NCBI RefSeq assembly: GCF_000282895.1
Contig: NZ_ALBQ01000011.1
Location: 186,001 to 250,000 of the forward strand
DNA length: 64,000 nucleotides
Source: Sphingomonas sp. ATCC 31555
Lineage (GTDB): Bacteria; Pseudomonadota; Alphaproteobacteria; Sphingomonadales; Sphingomonadaceae
Direction: 5' to 3'
Below, piece after piece: positions 9,109 to 18,487 of this stretch (positions are counted from its first letter, which is position 1; each line of letters begins with the position of its first letter). A program made the translations under genes and the position numbers. The notes beneath the pieces are model-generated. The model was not told the origin of the DNA. It was given only the letters and a program-made list of their open reading frames with translations, and did not search any database.

Positions 9109-10875
9109 ATGACCGTTTTTATCGATCGTCGCGATTTCCTGCGCAAAGCTGCCCTGGGAGCCGGGGGGGGCGCGCTTGCCGGGGCGTTGCCCGCCTGGGC
9201 GCTGCCAGGCTCGGCGGGGCTGGCCCAAGGGCTGCCGGTGCTTTCCGGTGAAGACATCACCCTGCGCATCGCGCGAACGACGATGCGGATCGACGGCCGC
9301 ACGATGCGCGCTGTAGCGGTGAATGGCACGGTGCCCGCGCCGCTGATCCGGCTGCGCGAGGGGCAGAAGGTGCGGCTGCACGTGATCAATGAACTGGGCG
9401 AGGAAAGCTCGATCCATTGGCACGGACTGTTGCTGCCGTTTCACATGGACGGGGTGCCTGGCGTTTCCTTCCCCGGAATCGCGCCGCGATCCAGCTTCAC
9501 CTATGAATTCCCCATCGTTCAGGCTGGCACCTATTGGTACCACAGCCATTCGGGTTTTCAGGAGCAGGAGGGGCTATACGGCCCCATCGTGATCGATCCT
9601 GCCGGCGCAGATCCGGTGCTGTCCGATCGGGAGCATGTGATCGTGCTGTCCGATCACAGCCCGCTTTCGGGGCAGGCGATCTTCGCCAAGCTCAAGCAGC
9701 AGCCGGGCTATTTCAACCAGCAGCGGCAGGCGCTGGACGGCCTGCTGGCGGGTAAGGACCAGGCCACCGGCGATCGGCGCGCTTGGGGCGCGATGCGGAT
9801 GGACCCCACCGATATCGCCGATGTGACGGGTTCGACCTATCGCTATCTCGTCAATGGCCAGGGCCCGCAGGATAATTGGACGGCACTGTTTCGCCCGGGC
9901 GAACGGGTGCGGTTGCGCATCATCAACGCCTCGGCGATGACCACCTTCAACCTGCGCATTCCGGGCCTGCCGATGACGGTGGTGCAGGCGGATGGACTGA
10001 ACGTCCGCCCCGTAGAGGTGGACGAGTTCCAGTTCGGGCCGGCCGAAACCTATGACGTGGTCGTCACCCCCGGTGAGGATCGTGCCTACACGCTCGTTGG
10101 CGAGAGCATCGATCGCTCGGGCATGGCCCGCGCGACGCTGGCGCCGCGCGCCGGGATGACGGCGGCGGTGCCGCCGCTGCGTCGCCGCCCGGTCGCGACG
10201 ATGAAGGATATGGGAATGGGTGGGATGGACCATGGCGCTATGTCCGCCATGGATCACGGCACCATGAACCATGGCGCCATGCCGGGCATGACGCGTGGCA
10301 ATGCCGACAGCGGGGGCATGGACCACAGCATGCGCGACTTCTCGAACGCGCCCGGCGTGAAGAAGGGGCCTGGGGTCCAGACTATTTCCCCGATGCCGGT
10401 CGACCGCACCGGTGAGCCTGGACAGGGATTGGGCGATGTGGGGCACCGTGTGCTCACCTATCGCGACCTGATCGCGCTCGATCCCAATCCGGACGTGCGC
10501 GCTCCTTCGCGTCAGCTGGAAATCCATCTGACCGGCAATATGGAACGCTATATGTGGGCGTTCGACGGCGAGAAGCTGTCGGAGGTGACTGCGCCGATCG
10601 CGTTCCGCGCCGGTGAGCGGGTGCGGGTCACATTGGTGAACGACACGATGATGGGACACCCCATCCATCTTCACGGTCATTTTTTCGAACTTGTTACCGG
10701 CCACGGCGCGCACAGCCCCCGCAAGCACACGGTGCTGGTGCAGCCCGGCGGGAAAGTGAGCTGGGACGTTACGGCGAACGAAGGTGACTGGGCGTTCCAC
10801 TGCCATATGCTCTATCACATGGCCGCTGGCATGATGCAGGTCGTGCAGGTGCGCGGCGATGGAGATGCGGCATGA
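9109..10875 (+). CDS. copA: Periplasmic multicopper oxidase, CopA/PcoA family
   Basis: Oxidises Cu(I) and/or sequesters copper in the periplasm. It begins with a twin-arginine signal (DRRDFLRKAAL then an Ala-rich core to about residue 40). The copper ligands are present: HWHG near residue 103, HSH around residue 145, HPIHLHGH starting at residue 517 and HCHMLYHMAAGM around the type-1 Cys565. Between domains 2 and 3, residues about 365-408 form a Met/His-rich stretch with repeated MDHG/MNHG units, typical of copper-resistance CopA. Size 588 residues is normal. The next gene, copB, overlaps by ATGA. Transcription should start from the MerR-type promoter just upstream. Confidence 0.95.
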   Translation: MTVFIDRRDFLRKAALGAGGGALAGALPAWALPGSAGLAQGLPVLSGEDITLRIARTTMRIDGRTMRAVAVNGTVPAPLIRLREGQKVRLHVINELGEESSIHWHGLLLPFHMDGVPGVSFPGIAPRSSFTYEFPIVQAGTYWYHSHSGFQEQEGLYGPIVIDPAGADPVLSDREHVIVLSDHSPLSGQAIFAKLKQQPGYFNQQRQALDGLLAGKDQATGDRRAWGAMRMDPTDIADVTGSTYRYLVNGQGPQDNWTALFRPGERVRLRIINASAMTTFNLRIPGLPMTVVQADGLNVRPVEVDEFQFGPAETYDVVVTPGEDRAYTLVGESIDRSGMARATLAPRAGMTAAVPPLRRRPVATMKDMGMGGMDHGAMSAMDHGTMNHGAMPGMTRGNADSGGMDHSMRDFSNAPGVKKGPGVQTISPMPVDRTGEPGQGLGDVGHRVLTYRDLIALDPNPDVRAPSRQLEIHLTGNMERYMWAFDGEKLSEVTAPIAFRAGERVRVTLVNDTMMGHPIHLHGHFFELVTGHGAHSPRKHTVLVQPGGKVSWDVTANEGDWAFHCHMLYHMAAGMMQVVQVRGDGDAA

Positions 10876-11879
10876 AGGCGCTGCTGCTAGCTGGCCTCGG
10901 CGCGATCGGCTGGACCACTTCCGCTTCGGCCCAGACTGTGGACCACAGCCACCATGGCGCTATGCATATACCCGCCGCGCCCGCTTCCCCGCCAGCCGAG
11001 CAGACGCAGTCCGAGAGGGTCGAGGATCCTCATGCGAGGCATCGGATGCCCGAGCCGCCAAAGGCAGACCCGCACGCCGGACACCACCTGTCGGCGCCCC
11101 CTGTGCCCGTGGCAATGGCGACGGGGACCGATCTGCCTGCCGGGAATGCGCCGCCACCCGCACCGAAGCCTGGACTGGCTGCGGCGCGCTATTGGGGGGC
11201 GGAGGCAATGGCGATGGCGAACCATCATCTGCGCCACCATCATGGCGGCATGGCCTTCCGGCAGGTGATGCTAAACCTTGCCGAGGTGCAGGTACGCGAC
11301 GGCCGCAACGGCTATCGGTGGGACGGCGAGGCATGGATCGGCGGCGACATCAACCGCTTCACCCTCAAATCGGAAGGCGAGGGCGCGTTTGGCGGCCGGG
11401 CTGAACAGGTCGAGGTGCAGGCGCTCTACAGCCGCGCGATCGACCCCTACTGGAACCTGCAGGCCGGCATGCGGCACGACATCCGGCCTGGACGGTCGCG
11501 CAGCTATGCCACAATCGGAATCGAGGGGCTGGCGCCGTACTGGTTCCAGATGGAAGGTGCCGTGTTCCTTTCCGAGAAGGGGGATTTGCTGGCACGGGCC
11601 GAGGGTTCGTACGACCAGCGCCTGACCCAGAATCTGGTGCTCCAGCCGCGGGTGGAGGCCAATTTCTCGGCCCAGACGGTGCGTGCCACGCAGCTTGGTG
11701 CCGGCGTAACCGATCTCGAGCTGGGGCTGCGCGTGCGATACGAGCGGCAGCGGGCGTTCGCGCCTTATGTCGGCGTATCGTGGGAGCGGCGCCTGGGTGA
11801 CACGGCGCGACTTGCCCGTGCGCGGGGCGACGGGACGGGTGGCTTCGCCTTCGTAGCGGGCGTGCGCACCTGGTTCTAG
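10872..11879 (+). CDS. copB: Copper resistance protein B (outer-membrane CopB/PcoB)
   Basis: Outer-membrane partner of CopA in copper resistance. The 335-residue product has a cleavable signal peptide (about residues 1-21, ending SASA|Q), then a low-complexity His/Met/Pro region with DHSHHGAMH and PHAGHH that can bind copper, and a C-terminal beta-barrel of alternating aromatic strands. It ends in the terminal aromatic typical of outer-membrane proteins (RTWF). The ATG overlaps the copA stop by 4 nt, so both are made together. Confidence 0.92.
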   Translation: MKALLLAGLGAIGWTTSASAQTVDHSHHGAMHIPAAPASPPAEQTQSERVEDPHARHRMPEPPKADPHAGHHLSAPPVPVAMATGTDLPAGNAPPPAPKPGLAAARYWGAEAMAMANHHLRHHHGGMAFRQVMLNLAEVQVRDGRNGYRWDGEAWIGGDINRFTLKSEGEGAFGGRAEQVEVQALYSRAIDPYWNLQAGMRHDIRPGRSRSYATIGIEGLAPYWFQMEGAVFLSEKGDLLARAEGSYDQRLTQNLVLQPRVEANFSAQTVRATQLGAGVTDLELGLRVRYERQRAFAPYVGVSWERRLGDTARLARARGDGTGGFAFVAGVRTWF

Positions 11880-12041
11880 CCGGCGCCGACTCGACCCAAA
11901 TACGGCATAAGCGCGTCGGTTGCGGCAGACGTGCGGTTTTGTGCCTTGCATTTCCGTGCGTTAGAAAATGCCGAAATTCGGCCCGCTTGCCGCCCTGTTC
12001 TCCGGCTCTATATCGTTCGCACCCGCAGCAAAGATAGCCGA

Positions 12042-12821
12042 ATGCCTCTGCCGAACCACTCTCCAGGCCTGCTTCAAGGCCCTAGCCTCCTGGCATCGAT
12101 CCACGACGTCAGCCCCCGTTCGGAAAGCCCGGTCGACCAGCTTTCGGAGCTGTTCCTGCGCCATATCGGTGCGCCGCGCTATGCCATGCTGGTGGTCCCC
12201 GATCATTGGGGATCGGCACCGCTGGTACGGGGGAGCCCGTTTGCCACGCGCCTGCGGAGCTGGGCAGATTCCGGGGTCGAAATGTTCCTGCACGGCTGGT
12301 TCCACCGAGATACCACCAAGCATGGATCGGCCGGCGCACGGTTCAAGGCGAAGCACATGACGGCGGGCGAAGGCGAGTTCTTGGGCCTTGATTATGCCAC
12401 CGCACGCGACAGAATGGAGCGCGGGCGCGCGCTGGTCGAAGATGTTACCGGGCGCCCGGTGACCGGCTTCATCGCTCCCGCGTGGCTCTATGGCGACGGC
12501 GCCCGGGCTGCGATGCGTGATTGCGGCTTCGCACTGGCGGAGGATCATTTCCGAGTCTGGGCGCCGCAGCAGCAGGATCGCGTGCTGGCAAAGGGGCCGG
12601 TGATCACCTGGGCCAGTCGCAGCAAGAGCCGGATTGCCTCGTCGCTGGCAGTGGCAGCGCTCGCCCGTGCGTTACTGCCTCGCCGCCCTGCGATGCGCCT
12701 GGGCGTGCACCCCGGTGACGTGACCGTGCCGGCGCTGCTGAGAAGCATCGATCGCACCCTAGGCGCCCTCTCCAAAGGCGGCCGTTTTGGCCAGTATCGC
12801 GATCTTCTGGAGATGCGCTGA
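12042..12821 (+). CDS. Polysaccharide deacetylase-like protein (DUF2334-type, carbohydrate esterase 4 fold)
   Basis: Predicted metal-dependent de-N-acetylase of a glycan or glycolipid. The motif LASIHDVSP with the metal-binding Asp near the N-terminus, FLHGWFH mid-protein and FIAPAWLY match the NodB-like fold of DUF2334 proteins. ATG 12042 gives 259 residues. An in-frame extension to 11931 is possible but lacks a ribosome site. Its stop overlaps the start of the next gene (TGATG), a GT4 glycosyltransferase, so the two probably act on one molecule. No signal peptide is visible, which points to a cytoplasmic sugar-lipid or nucleotide-linked substrate. Confidence 0.8.
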   Translation: MPLPNHSPGLLQGPSLLASIHDVSPRSESPVDQLSELFLRHIGAPRYAMLVVPDHWGSAPLVRGSPFATRLRSWADSGVEMFLHGWFHRDTTKHGSAGARFKAKHMTAGEGEFLGLDYATARDRMERGRALVEDVTGRPVTGFIAPAWLYGDGARAAMRDCGFALAEDHFRVWAPQQQDRVLAKGPVITWASRSKSRIASSLAVAALARALLPRRPAMRLGVHPGDVTVPALLRSIDRTLGALSKGGRFGQYRDLLEMR

Positions 12822-13990
12822 TGCGTATCGTCGACGTCTGCGCCTTTTACAGCCCCTATGGCGGCGGCGTGAAAACTTATGTCCGCCGCAAAATGGAATT
12901 AGGCGCGAGGCTGGGGCACGAGATTGTCATCCTCGCTCCCGGCGAACGCCACGAGATCATCGAGGAGCATGAAGGTGCGGTGCTTGCCACCATCCCCGCG
13001 CCGCTCCTGCCTCTAGACCGGCGGTACCGCTATTTCGACGACGAGCCGGCCTTACACGCTGCGCTGGACCGGTGGAAGCCCGATTTCGTCGAGGCTTCCT
13101 CGCCGTGGCGCAGTGCATCGATGGTCGCGCGATGGCAGGGATCGGCGCCGCGCGCGCTGGTGATGCACGCGGATCCGCTGGCGGCCTATGCCTATCGCTG
13201 GTTCGGCACCATCGCCAATCGCGAGACAATTGACCGGGGCTTCTCGTCCTTCTGGCAACATCTGCGCCGCCTGGATGAGGGATTCGATTTGGTGGTGACG
13301 GCCGGGCGCGACTTGGCCGCACGGCTGACCGAAGGCGGGTTGTCGAAGATCGTGACGATCCCGATGGGAGTCGAGCCCGGCTATTTCAGCCCTGGGCTGC
13401 GCGACGAGAATTTGCGCATCGAGCTGCTGGCGAGCTGCGGCCTCGCGCCGGATGCTACGCTGCTGATTGGAGTGGGACGGTTGGCTGCCGAGAAGCGCTG
13501 GCCCATGGTCATCGAAGCGGCCGAAGCAGCGGCGGTGCGACAGCCGATGGGGCTGATCCTGATCGGTACGGGCACGGCGCGGTCTCGTGTTATATCCGCC
13601 ATCGGGCGGAACCCGCATGCGCAGTTGTTCGAGCCGACCAGCAGCCGTGAACAGCTTGCTCGCGTGATAGCCAGCGCCGATGCGCTCGTCCATGGCTGTG
13701 AGGCGGAGACGTTCTGCATGGTGGCGGCGGAAGCGCGCGCCAGCGGCCTGCCGCTGATCGTGCCTGATCAGGGCGGCGCGGCCGACCAGTTCGTCGAAGG
13801 CCAAGGGATGCTGTACGCCGCAGCCGATCCGGTGAGTCTTCGCGATGCATTGGGGCGGTTCGTCGAAACGACGCCGTTGTTCCATCGGTTGCGTGCCACC
13901 GCTGACGCGCCGTCGACGCGGACAATGGACACGCATTTCGAGGAACTTTTCGCGAGCTACCGTGCCAAGGCGTACTCGCGCGCCGCGTAA
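12821..13990 (+). CDS. Glycosyltransferase family 4 protein
   Basis: Transfers a sugar from an activated donor to a lipid or sugar acceptor. The N-terminus has the GT4 acceptor loop (YSPYGGGVKTYVRR) and the C-terminal Rossmann half has GVGRLAAEKRW and the donor-binding ExxxxxxxE region HGCEAETFCMVAAEARASG. Length 389 residues is standard and no membrane segment is seen. It is translationally coupled to the deacetylase upstream. This pairing resembles GlcNAc transfer followed by deacetylation in phosphoinositol or lipid glycan synthesis, but the acceptor cannot be deduced. The converging phosphatase gene ends 8 nt beyond. Confidence 0.88.
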   Translation: MRIVDVCAFYSPYGGGVKTYVRRKMELGARLGHEIVILAPGERHEIIEEHEGAVLATIPAPLLPLDRRYRYFDDEPALHAALDRWKPDFVEASSPWRSASMVARWQGSAPRALVMHADPLAAYAYRWFGTIANRETIDRGFSSFWQHLRRLDEGFDLVVTAGRDLAARLTEGGLSKIVTIPMGVEPGYFSPGLRDENLRIELLASCGLAPDATLLIGVGRLAAEKRWPMVIEAAEAAAVRQPMGLILIGTGTARSRVISAIGRNPHAQLFEPTSSREQLARVIASADALVHGCEAETFCMVAAEARASGLPLIVPDQGGAADQFVEGQGMLYAAADPVSLRDALGRFVETTPLFHRLRATADAPSTRTMDTHFEELFASYRAKAYSRAA

Positions 13991-13998
13991 TCGGCCGG

Positions 13999-15213
13999 TC
14001 AGCCGCGTGCAGGCGCGGTGGCGATTTCCAACCGCTTGATGAACTGGGGAAGCGGGCAACGATGCTCGCGACCTTGATCGCAACCGTGTAGCTGCAAGGG
14101 GATCCATCGGGATCGAGCGCGCGCGGCGCGGATGTCCGCCGCGCTCTGGCTGCGATACCAAAGGCGTACGGCGCGGTTGCCCTCGGCCGTATTGACGAGG
14201 GCGATCGCGATACCGCCGCCGGGCGAGGGATCGCCGGTCGCAAAGCCTTGCGCCTGCACCGGCACGCCCAGCACTGCCGCCAGCGCCGCGACGTTCGTGT
14301 CGTGACCTATCAGAAGGTCTATGCTCGGCGCGGTGTCAGCCGTGAAATCCTGCACGATGCGATCGACGGTAGGCGCCATTTGGAAAGCGGCCATATAGGG
14401 CGGACGGCTGAAAACATCGAACAGCGCTGCGTGTATGGCGCCGAGCGTCGCAAGCTGACGGGGCGTTGCGCGGCTCCAGCCGACCTGCGCCACCGGCAAC
14501 CCCTCCAGATATTGAAGCATCAGCACCTGAGCGGTTCCCGAAGCGCTGCGGATCGGACCTTGCAGATCGATGCCGCGGCCGTCCGCCGTCGCCTGTACGG
14601 AGGAGGGCGCGAGCGGGCTGCATGGACGCGCTGGACAGGCCAGCACGTGCTCTAGCAGCGCGAGCGCGCCCGCATGGCGTTTCGCCAGCGCCGCTATTCC
14701 GCCAGTGTAGCGAATGATCGAGTCGACGGCGCGTGCCGCGTCGAAGCTCGTCGGACGTGCGCCTAGCGGTTCGAAGATCGCATCATCCTCCCCTGCGGGG
14801 CGGTGGGTGACCGGCAGAGTACAGCCGGGAGCCAAGCCCTTGGCATAGGCTTCTCCACTCGCGATTGTCCGAGGCGAGCTGTTGGTCCAGATCCGCACGG
14901 CTGCCGGATCGACGCAGCCGCTGGCGGGGAGCAATCCGGCGGCTGCGAACCAGCGGCGATCCGCTTCAGCCAGCGCGCGCAGCGCGGCGGCACCATGTGG
15001 CGTGACTTGCTCCGCTTCCCCCTCCCAGCGCGGCCAGGGTTGGCTGGTGCGGGTAGCGGGCGGCACCTCACCCGCGAGAGGCGCCCGCACGCCGTGGCGC
15101 ATCAGCAGCACCACACGTTCGATGCGGGACGACTGCTCCGACGCCGACACTGCTAATGGCGCAAGGAGAAGAATGGCGAGCAGGCCGAAGCGCCGGATGA
15201 GTGAGGCTTTCAT
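13999..15213 (-). CDS. Secreted histidine-type acid phosphatase (phytase/glucose-1-phosphatase family)
   Basis: Predicted periplasmic phosphomonoesterase. The catalytic motif LMRHGVRAP (RHGxRxP) lies just after a cleavable signal peptide (residues 1 to about 24), and the proton donor motif IGHDTN is near the C-terminus; together these define branch-2 histidine phosphatases (AppA/Agp type). ATG 15213 gives 404 residues, the family size. Several Cys pairs fit periplasmic disulfides. It is divergent from a TonB-dependent receptor 231 bp away, with a shared inverted repeat between, which suggests joint regulation for scavenging a phosphorylated organic compound such as phytate or sugar phosphate. 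Substrate is inference. Confidence 0.85.
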   Translation of the reverse strand: MKASLIRRFGLLAILLLAPLAVSASEQSSRIERVVLLMRHGVRAPLAGEVPPATRTSQPWPRWEGEAEQVTPHGAAALRALAEADRRWFAAAGLLPASGCVDPAAVRIWTNSSPRTIASGEAYAKGLAPGCTLPVTHRPAGEDDAIFEPLGARPTSFDAARAVDSIIRYTGGIAALAKRHAGALALLEHVLACPARPCSPLAPSSVQATADGRGIDLQGPIRSASGTAQVLMLQYLEGLPVAQVGWSRATPRQLATLGAIHAALFDVFSRPPYMAAFQMAPTVDRIVQDFTADTAPSIDLLIGHDTNVAALAAVLGVPVQAQGFATGDPSPGGGIAIALVNTAEGNRAVRLWYRSQSAADIRAARARSRWIPLQLHGCDQGREHRCPLPQFIKRLEIATAPARG

Positions 15214-15256
15214 GCCCCCGCCCTTAGCTCGGCACAATGAACGCTCTGTGACAAAA

Positions 15257-15285
15257 AATAATACCAAATCAAAATTGGTATTATT
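15257..15285. promoter_or_regulatory. AT-rich inverted repeat, candidate operator shared by phosphatase and TonB receptor
   Basis: AATAATACCAA at 15257-15267 and its exact complement TTGGTATTATT at 15275-15285 flank a 7-nt AT-rich spacer. It stands out sharply from the GC-rich surroundings and lies between two divergent genes. The TTGGTAT half-site has the look of a GntR- or LacI-type operator, but no regulator gene is adjacent, so the assignment is tentative. A hairpin in the phosphatase leader is the alternative. Confidence 0.5.
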
Positions 15286-15444
15286 CCAATGTCCTTAGTC
15301 TCTTCGCAGGCCATGCAGCATGTCTGTCACCATCTTGTAGCGGTATCGCCATCATCGCGACGCGGCAATGCCGCCTCGTGCGGCTAGCGGCCGCGGCAGC
15401 CGGCGGGGATGTGCCGGGTACAATGGAAGACAAAGGAAATACCA

Positions 15445-18222
15445 ATGGGACACTGGAACAAGCGCTTTGCGCTGCTCCTGGGCGGGGGCACGGTCGCACT
15501 TTTCGCACATAGCCACGCGTTCGCCGCGACTACGCGTGAAGACACGATTGCGGATACATTTGCGGAAACTGATGATCAGTCGCGGGACGGAGACACGATC
15601 GTCGTCACCGGAAAAACGGTCGCGATCAAGAATGCGCAGAACGAACAGGTGAAGAGCCCTTCGCTGGTCACCATCGTTTCCGGTGAAGAATTACGCGCTC
15701 AGCCACAGCAGAACTTGGCGGATCTGCTCACCCGCCTGCCGGGCCTCAATTCCTCGGTCGATCAGTCGCGGAATGCGGCGGCGACCGGCGAGGCGCAGTA
15801 TCTGTCGATCCGCGGTCTCGACACCGCGTACAATGCCTATGCTTTCGACGGCGTGCGCCTGGCGCAGACCGATGCGCGCACCCGCGCCATTTCGATGAAC
15901 CTGTTATCGCCCTTCGCGCTGTCTGAAGTGCGCGTCGACAAGGCGCCGACCGCCGCTCAGGATGGTGACGCTATCGCCGGCGTGATCGATCTGCGCACCG
16001 CTTCCCCATTCGATTTCGGCGCGCACCATGTTCAGATCCGTGCGCAGGGGCTGATCGCGGGTCGGGCAGCGGCGCGCGGCCAGGACCCGTGGGGCGGCAC
16101 GATCCAATTGGAGACTGCGCAGCAGTTCGGGAATTTCGGCATCTTCGCGTCTGGTTACTACGGCAAGAAGAACGTGTTCAGCGAGGCAGTGGCGATGCAC
16201 CGCGACTATACGAAGATCGACGGGAACCAGCCGGGCGCCGTGCGCGACAATCTGAACAATGTGATGCCGATTGGCGTGCTGTGGAACGTGTTCCAGAACC
16301 GCATCGAACGCCTTGGTGGCACGGTGAACCTGGAATGGCGGGGCGACAGCACCGATCTGTATGCCCGCACCACCTATGGTGAATATCGCCTAAAGAGCTG
16401 GATGGACCAGACCGCGGCGCGCATTTCGAACCTGACGGCGGGACAGACGAATCCAAATGCCGGCAGCAAGCTGGGGGCCAATTATGACGCGGCCGGCTAT
16501 CTTGCGGTCTACGGTCTGGGCGGCAGCAATTACTTCCGCACCGAGCATAGCAACCAGCGGCTGTTCACCACCAAGATCGGAGGCGAAACCCGTTTAGGCG
16601 ACCTGACGCTGGACTATAACGGCGCCTATTCGCGTGGCGCGACAAGCTACCCCCTGCGCATTCAGGCGAGCTGGCGCAGCCCCACATACATCGGCCCTAA
16701 CGCCACCGGGCCGGCGACCTACCAGCTGATCACCGGGATGGCGGACCGCACGAATCCGCAGGTGGTGCTGAACGAAGCAGCGCGCGCCGCGATCACCAAC
16801 TTCGATACTTTCGCCCAAGCGTACACGACCGCGCAGTTCGAGGATTCGTGGGAATCGAAGCTGGAAGGCCGGATGGATGCTACGTGGCGGTTCGGCGAGC
16901 ACGGCTTGTCCTCGATACAGGCAGGCGGCAAGTTCGAAGCGGCCAAGCGCTACTCAAACAGCCTGGGGGATGACGGCGCTCTGCAGTACAGCTTTTCGGC
17001 CAACGACCCGAACATCACGCGCCTGAGCGCTGTGCCGGGCGAGCGGCTGAATGGCTTCATGAAAAATGCCCAGGTGCCCTTCTTCATTCCCGACCGCAGC
17101 TGGGTGGAAGCCCAGAACGCGAAGCTGTCGCTTGCGAAGCTGCCCGGCCTCAACCCTGTCAAACTCAACGAGAACCGGCTGGACGGCAAGGAACACCGCG
17201 CGAGCGCTTATATGCTCGCGAACCTCGCCTTCGGTGGACTAACGATCACGCCGGGGCTGCGTTTCGAGCACAACTGGTTCTGGGGCCGCTACTGGCAGGA
17301 AGACGGCAAGACTGCCGGCTTCACCACCAGCGCCCGCAGCTACGATCAGTGGCTGCCGAGCCTGATCGCATCGTACCGCCCGGGCGAGAACACCGTGTAC
17401 CGTTTCTCGGTACGCAAGAGCTATTCACGACCGGCGTTCGACCTGCTGCTCGGACCGACCAGCGTGTCGCGCGACGATAGCGGCAAGATCACCTCGATCT
17501 TCGTGCCGAACCCTAACCTGGATGCGGTCGAGGCGTGGAACATCGATACCTCGATCGAGCACAAGGGTGCGGGCACCGATCTCTTTTCGGCGGCCTTGTT
17601 CTACAAGCGGCTGAACCATGTGATGTTCTCAACCGGTTCGACCAACCAGTCGGGCGATCTGAACGTCTGGACCGCCCCAAATAGCCAGCTTTCGCCGGAC
17701 GGCGTCGAGATCGAAACGCTTGATACCAGTGGCAAGGGTAGCGTCTACGGCGTCGAGCTCTTCGCGCGATATAGTGTGAAGGGGCTGCCGGGCCTGTTAG
17801 ATGGCCTGGGCTTTCAGGGCAACATCACGCTGCAGCGTGCGGACGCGACGGTGTTCGTCTCCAACGCCTATCGTCGCCAGCGCATGCCGCAGGCGCCACA
17901 GGTGATGTTCAACACCGAGTTGTTCTGGATGCATGGCGGGATCAACGCCGCTCTGAATTATGTCTATACCGGCAACAAGCTGTACGATCTGCGCTCGTCT
18001 CAGCCGGATACCTATATCCAGCCGGTTTCTACGATGAATGCGATCTTGAGCTACACGCTGAACCAGCATCTTACGGCAGGCGTATCGGTTCAGAACCTGC
18101 TCAACGCCCACACCTTCTGGTCGACCGCCGGCATGGGCAAGGCTCTGCTTTCGGTAGATCGCAAGGGTGGCTATGTTGAGGCCGGCCGCACGTATATGCT
18201 GAATCTGTCGTACAACTTCTAG
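15445..18222 (+). CDS. TonB-dependent outer-membrane receptor
   Basis: Energy-dependent importer in the outer membrane. A signal peptide (residues 1 to about 30, ending AFA|A) precedes the plug domain (SPSLVTIVSGEELRAQP, then the typical ADLLTRLPGL and LSIRGLD segments); the rest is a 22-strand barrel ending TYMLNLSYNF with terminal Phe. ATG 15445 with AAAGGAA upstream gives 925 residues, within the range of large sphingomonad receptors. No recognisable siderophore gene is nearby; the divergent secreted phosphatase suggests an organic phosphate, sugar or other oligomer as cargo. Annotation as a FecA/CirA-like receptor would be only by homology. Confidence 0.93.
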   Translation: MGHWNKRFALLLGGGTVALFAHSHAFAATTREDTIADTFAETDDQSRDGDTIVVTGKTVAIKNAQNEQVKSPSLVTIVSGEELRAQPQQNLADLLTRLPGLNSSVDQSRNAAATGEAQYLSIRGLDTAYNAYAFDGVRLAQTDARTRAISMNLLSPFALSEVRVDKAPTAAQDGDAIAGVIDLRTASPFDFGAHHVQIRAQGLIAGRAAARGQDPWGGTIQLETAQQFGNFGIFASGYYGKKNVFSEAVAMHRDYTKIDGNQPGAVRDNLNNVMPIGVLWNVFQNRIERLGGTVNLEWRGDSTDLYARTTYGEYRLKSWMDQTAARISNLTAGQTNPNAGSKLGANYDAAGYLAVYGLGGSNYFRTEHSNQRLFTTKIGGETRLGDLTLDYNGAYSRGATSYPLRIQASWRSPTYIGPNATGPATYQLITGMADRTNPQVVLNEAARAAITNFDTFAQAYTTAQFEDSWESKLEGRMDATWRFGEHGLSSIQAGGKFEAAKRYSNSLGDDGALQYSFSANDPNITRLSAVPGERLNGFMKNAQVPFFIPDRSWVEAQNAKLSLAKLPGLNPVKLNENRLDGKEHRASAYMLANLAFGGLTITPGLRFEHNWFWGRYWQEDGKTAGFTTSARSYDQWLPSLIASYRPGENTVYRFSVRKSYSRPAFDLLLGPTSVSRDDSGKITSIFVPNPNLDAVEAWNIDTSIEHKGAGTDLFSAALFYKRLNHVMFSTGSTNQSGDLNVWTAPNSQLSPDGVEIETLDTSGKGSVYGVELFARYSVKGLPGLLDGLGFQGNITLQRADATVFVSNAYRRQRMPQAPQVMFNTELFWMHGGINAALNYVYTGNKLYDLRSSQPDTYIQPVSTMNAILSYTLNQHLTAGVSVQNLLNAHTFWSTAGMGKALLSVDRKGGYVEAGRTYMLNLSYNF

Positions 18223-18291
18223 GCGCAAAGCCGGTCCGCCAATATAAGAAAGCGGCCGGCCCAGTGCGCAAGCAGTTCTTACGACATCGAA

Positions 18292-18339
18292 GCAAGCCGG
18301 TGCGCCACGAGGGGATCGGAAAGTGTCGCACCGGCTTGC
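18292..18339. terminator. 13-bp inverted repeat downstream of the TonB receptor
   Basis: GCAAGCCGGTGCG (18292-18304) is repeated as its exact complement at 18327-18339 with a 22-nt loop. It lies between the convergent ends of the receptor and cysQ. It could end transcription from either side, but there is no T-run. The rest of the 265-nt gap holds nothing I recognise. Confidence 0.4.
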
Positions 18340-18487
18340 AACCATTGGCGTGGCCGGGGGTATGGCCGTCGTCGCCAATACGCTGTTACTCGCGGAAGGG
18401 TGGGGGGTATCGCCGCTTCCACATGCACTCTTCTAAGCGATTCGGTCGGCCCAGCGCAGTCGGGAGCACTCCGTTCCGGGTTTGCCC

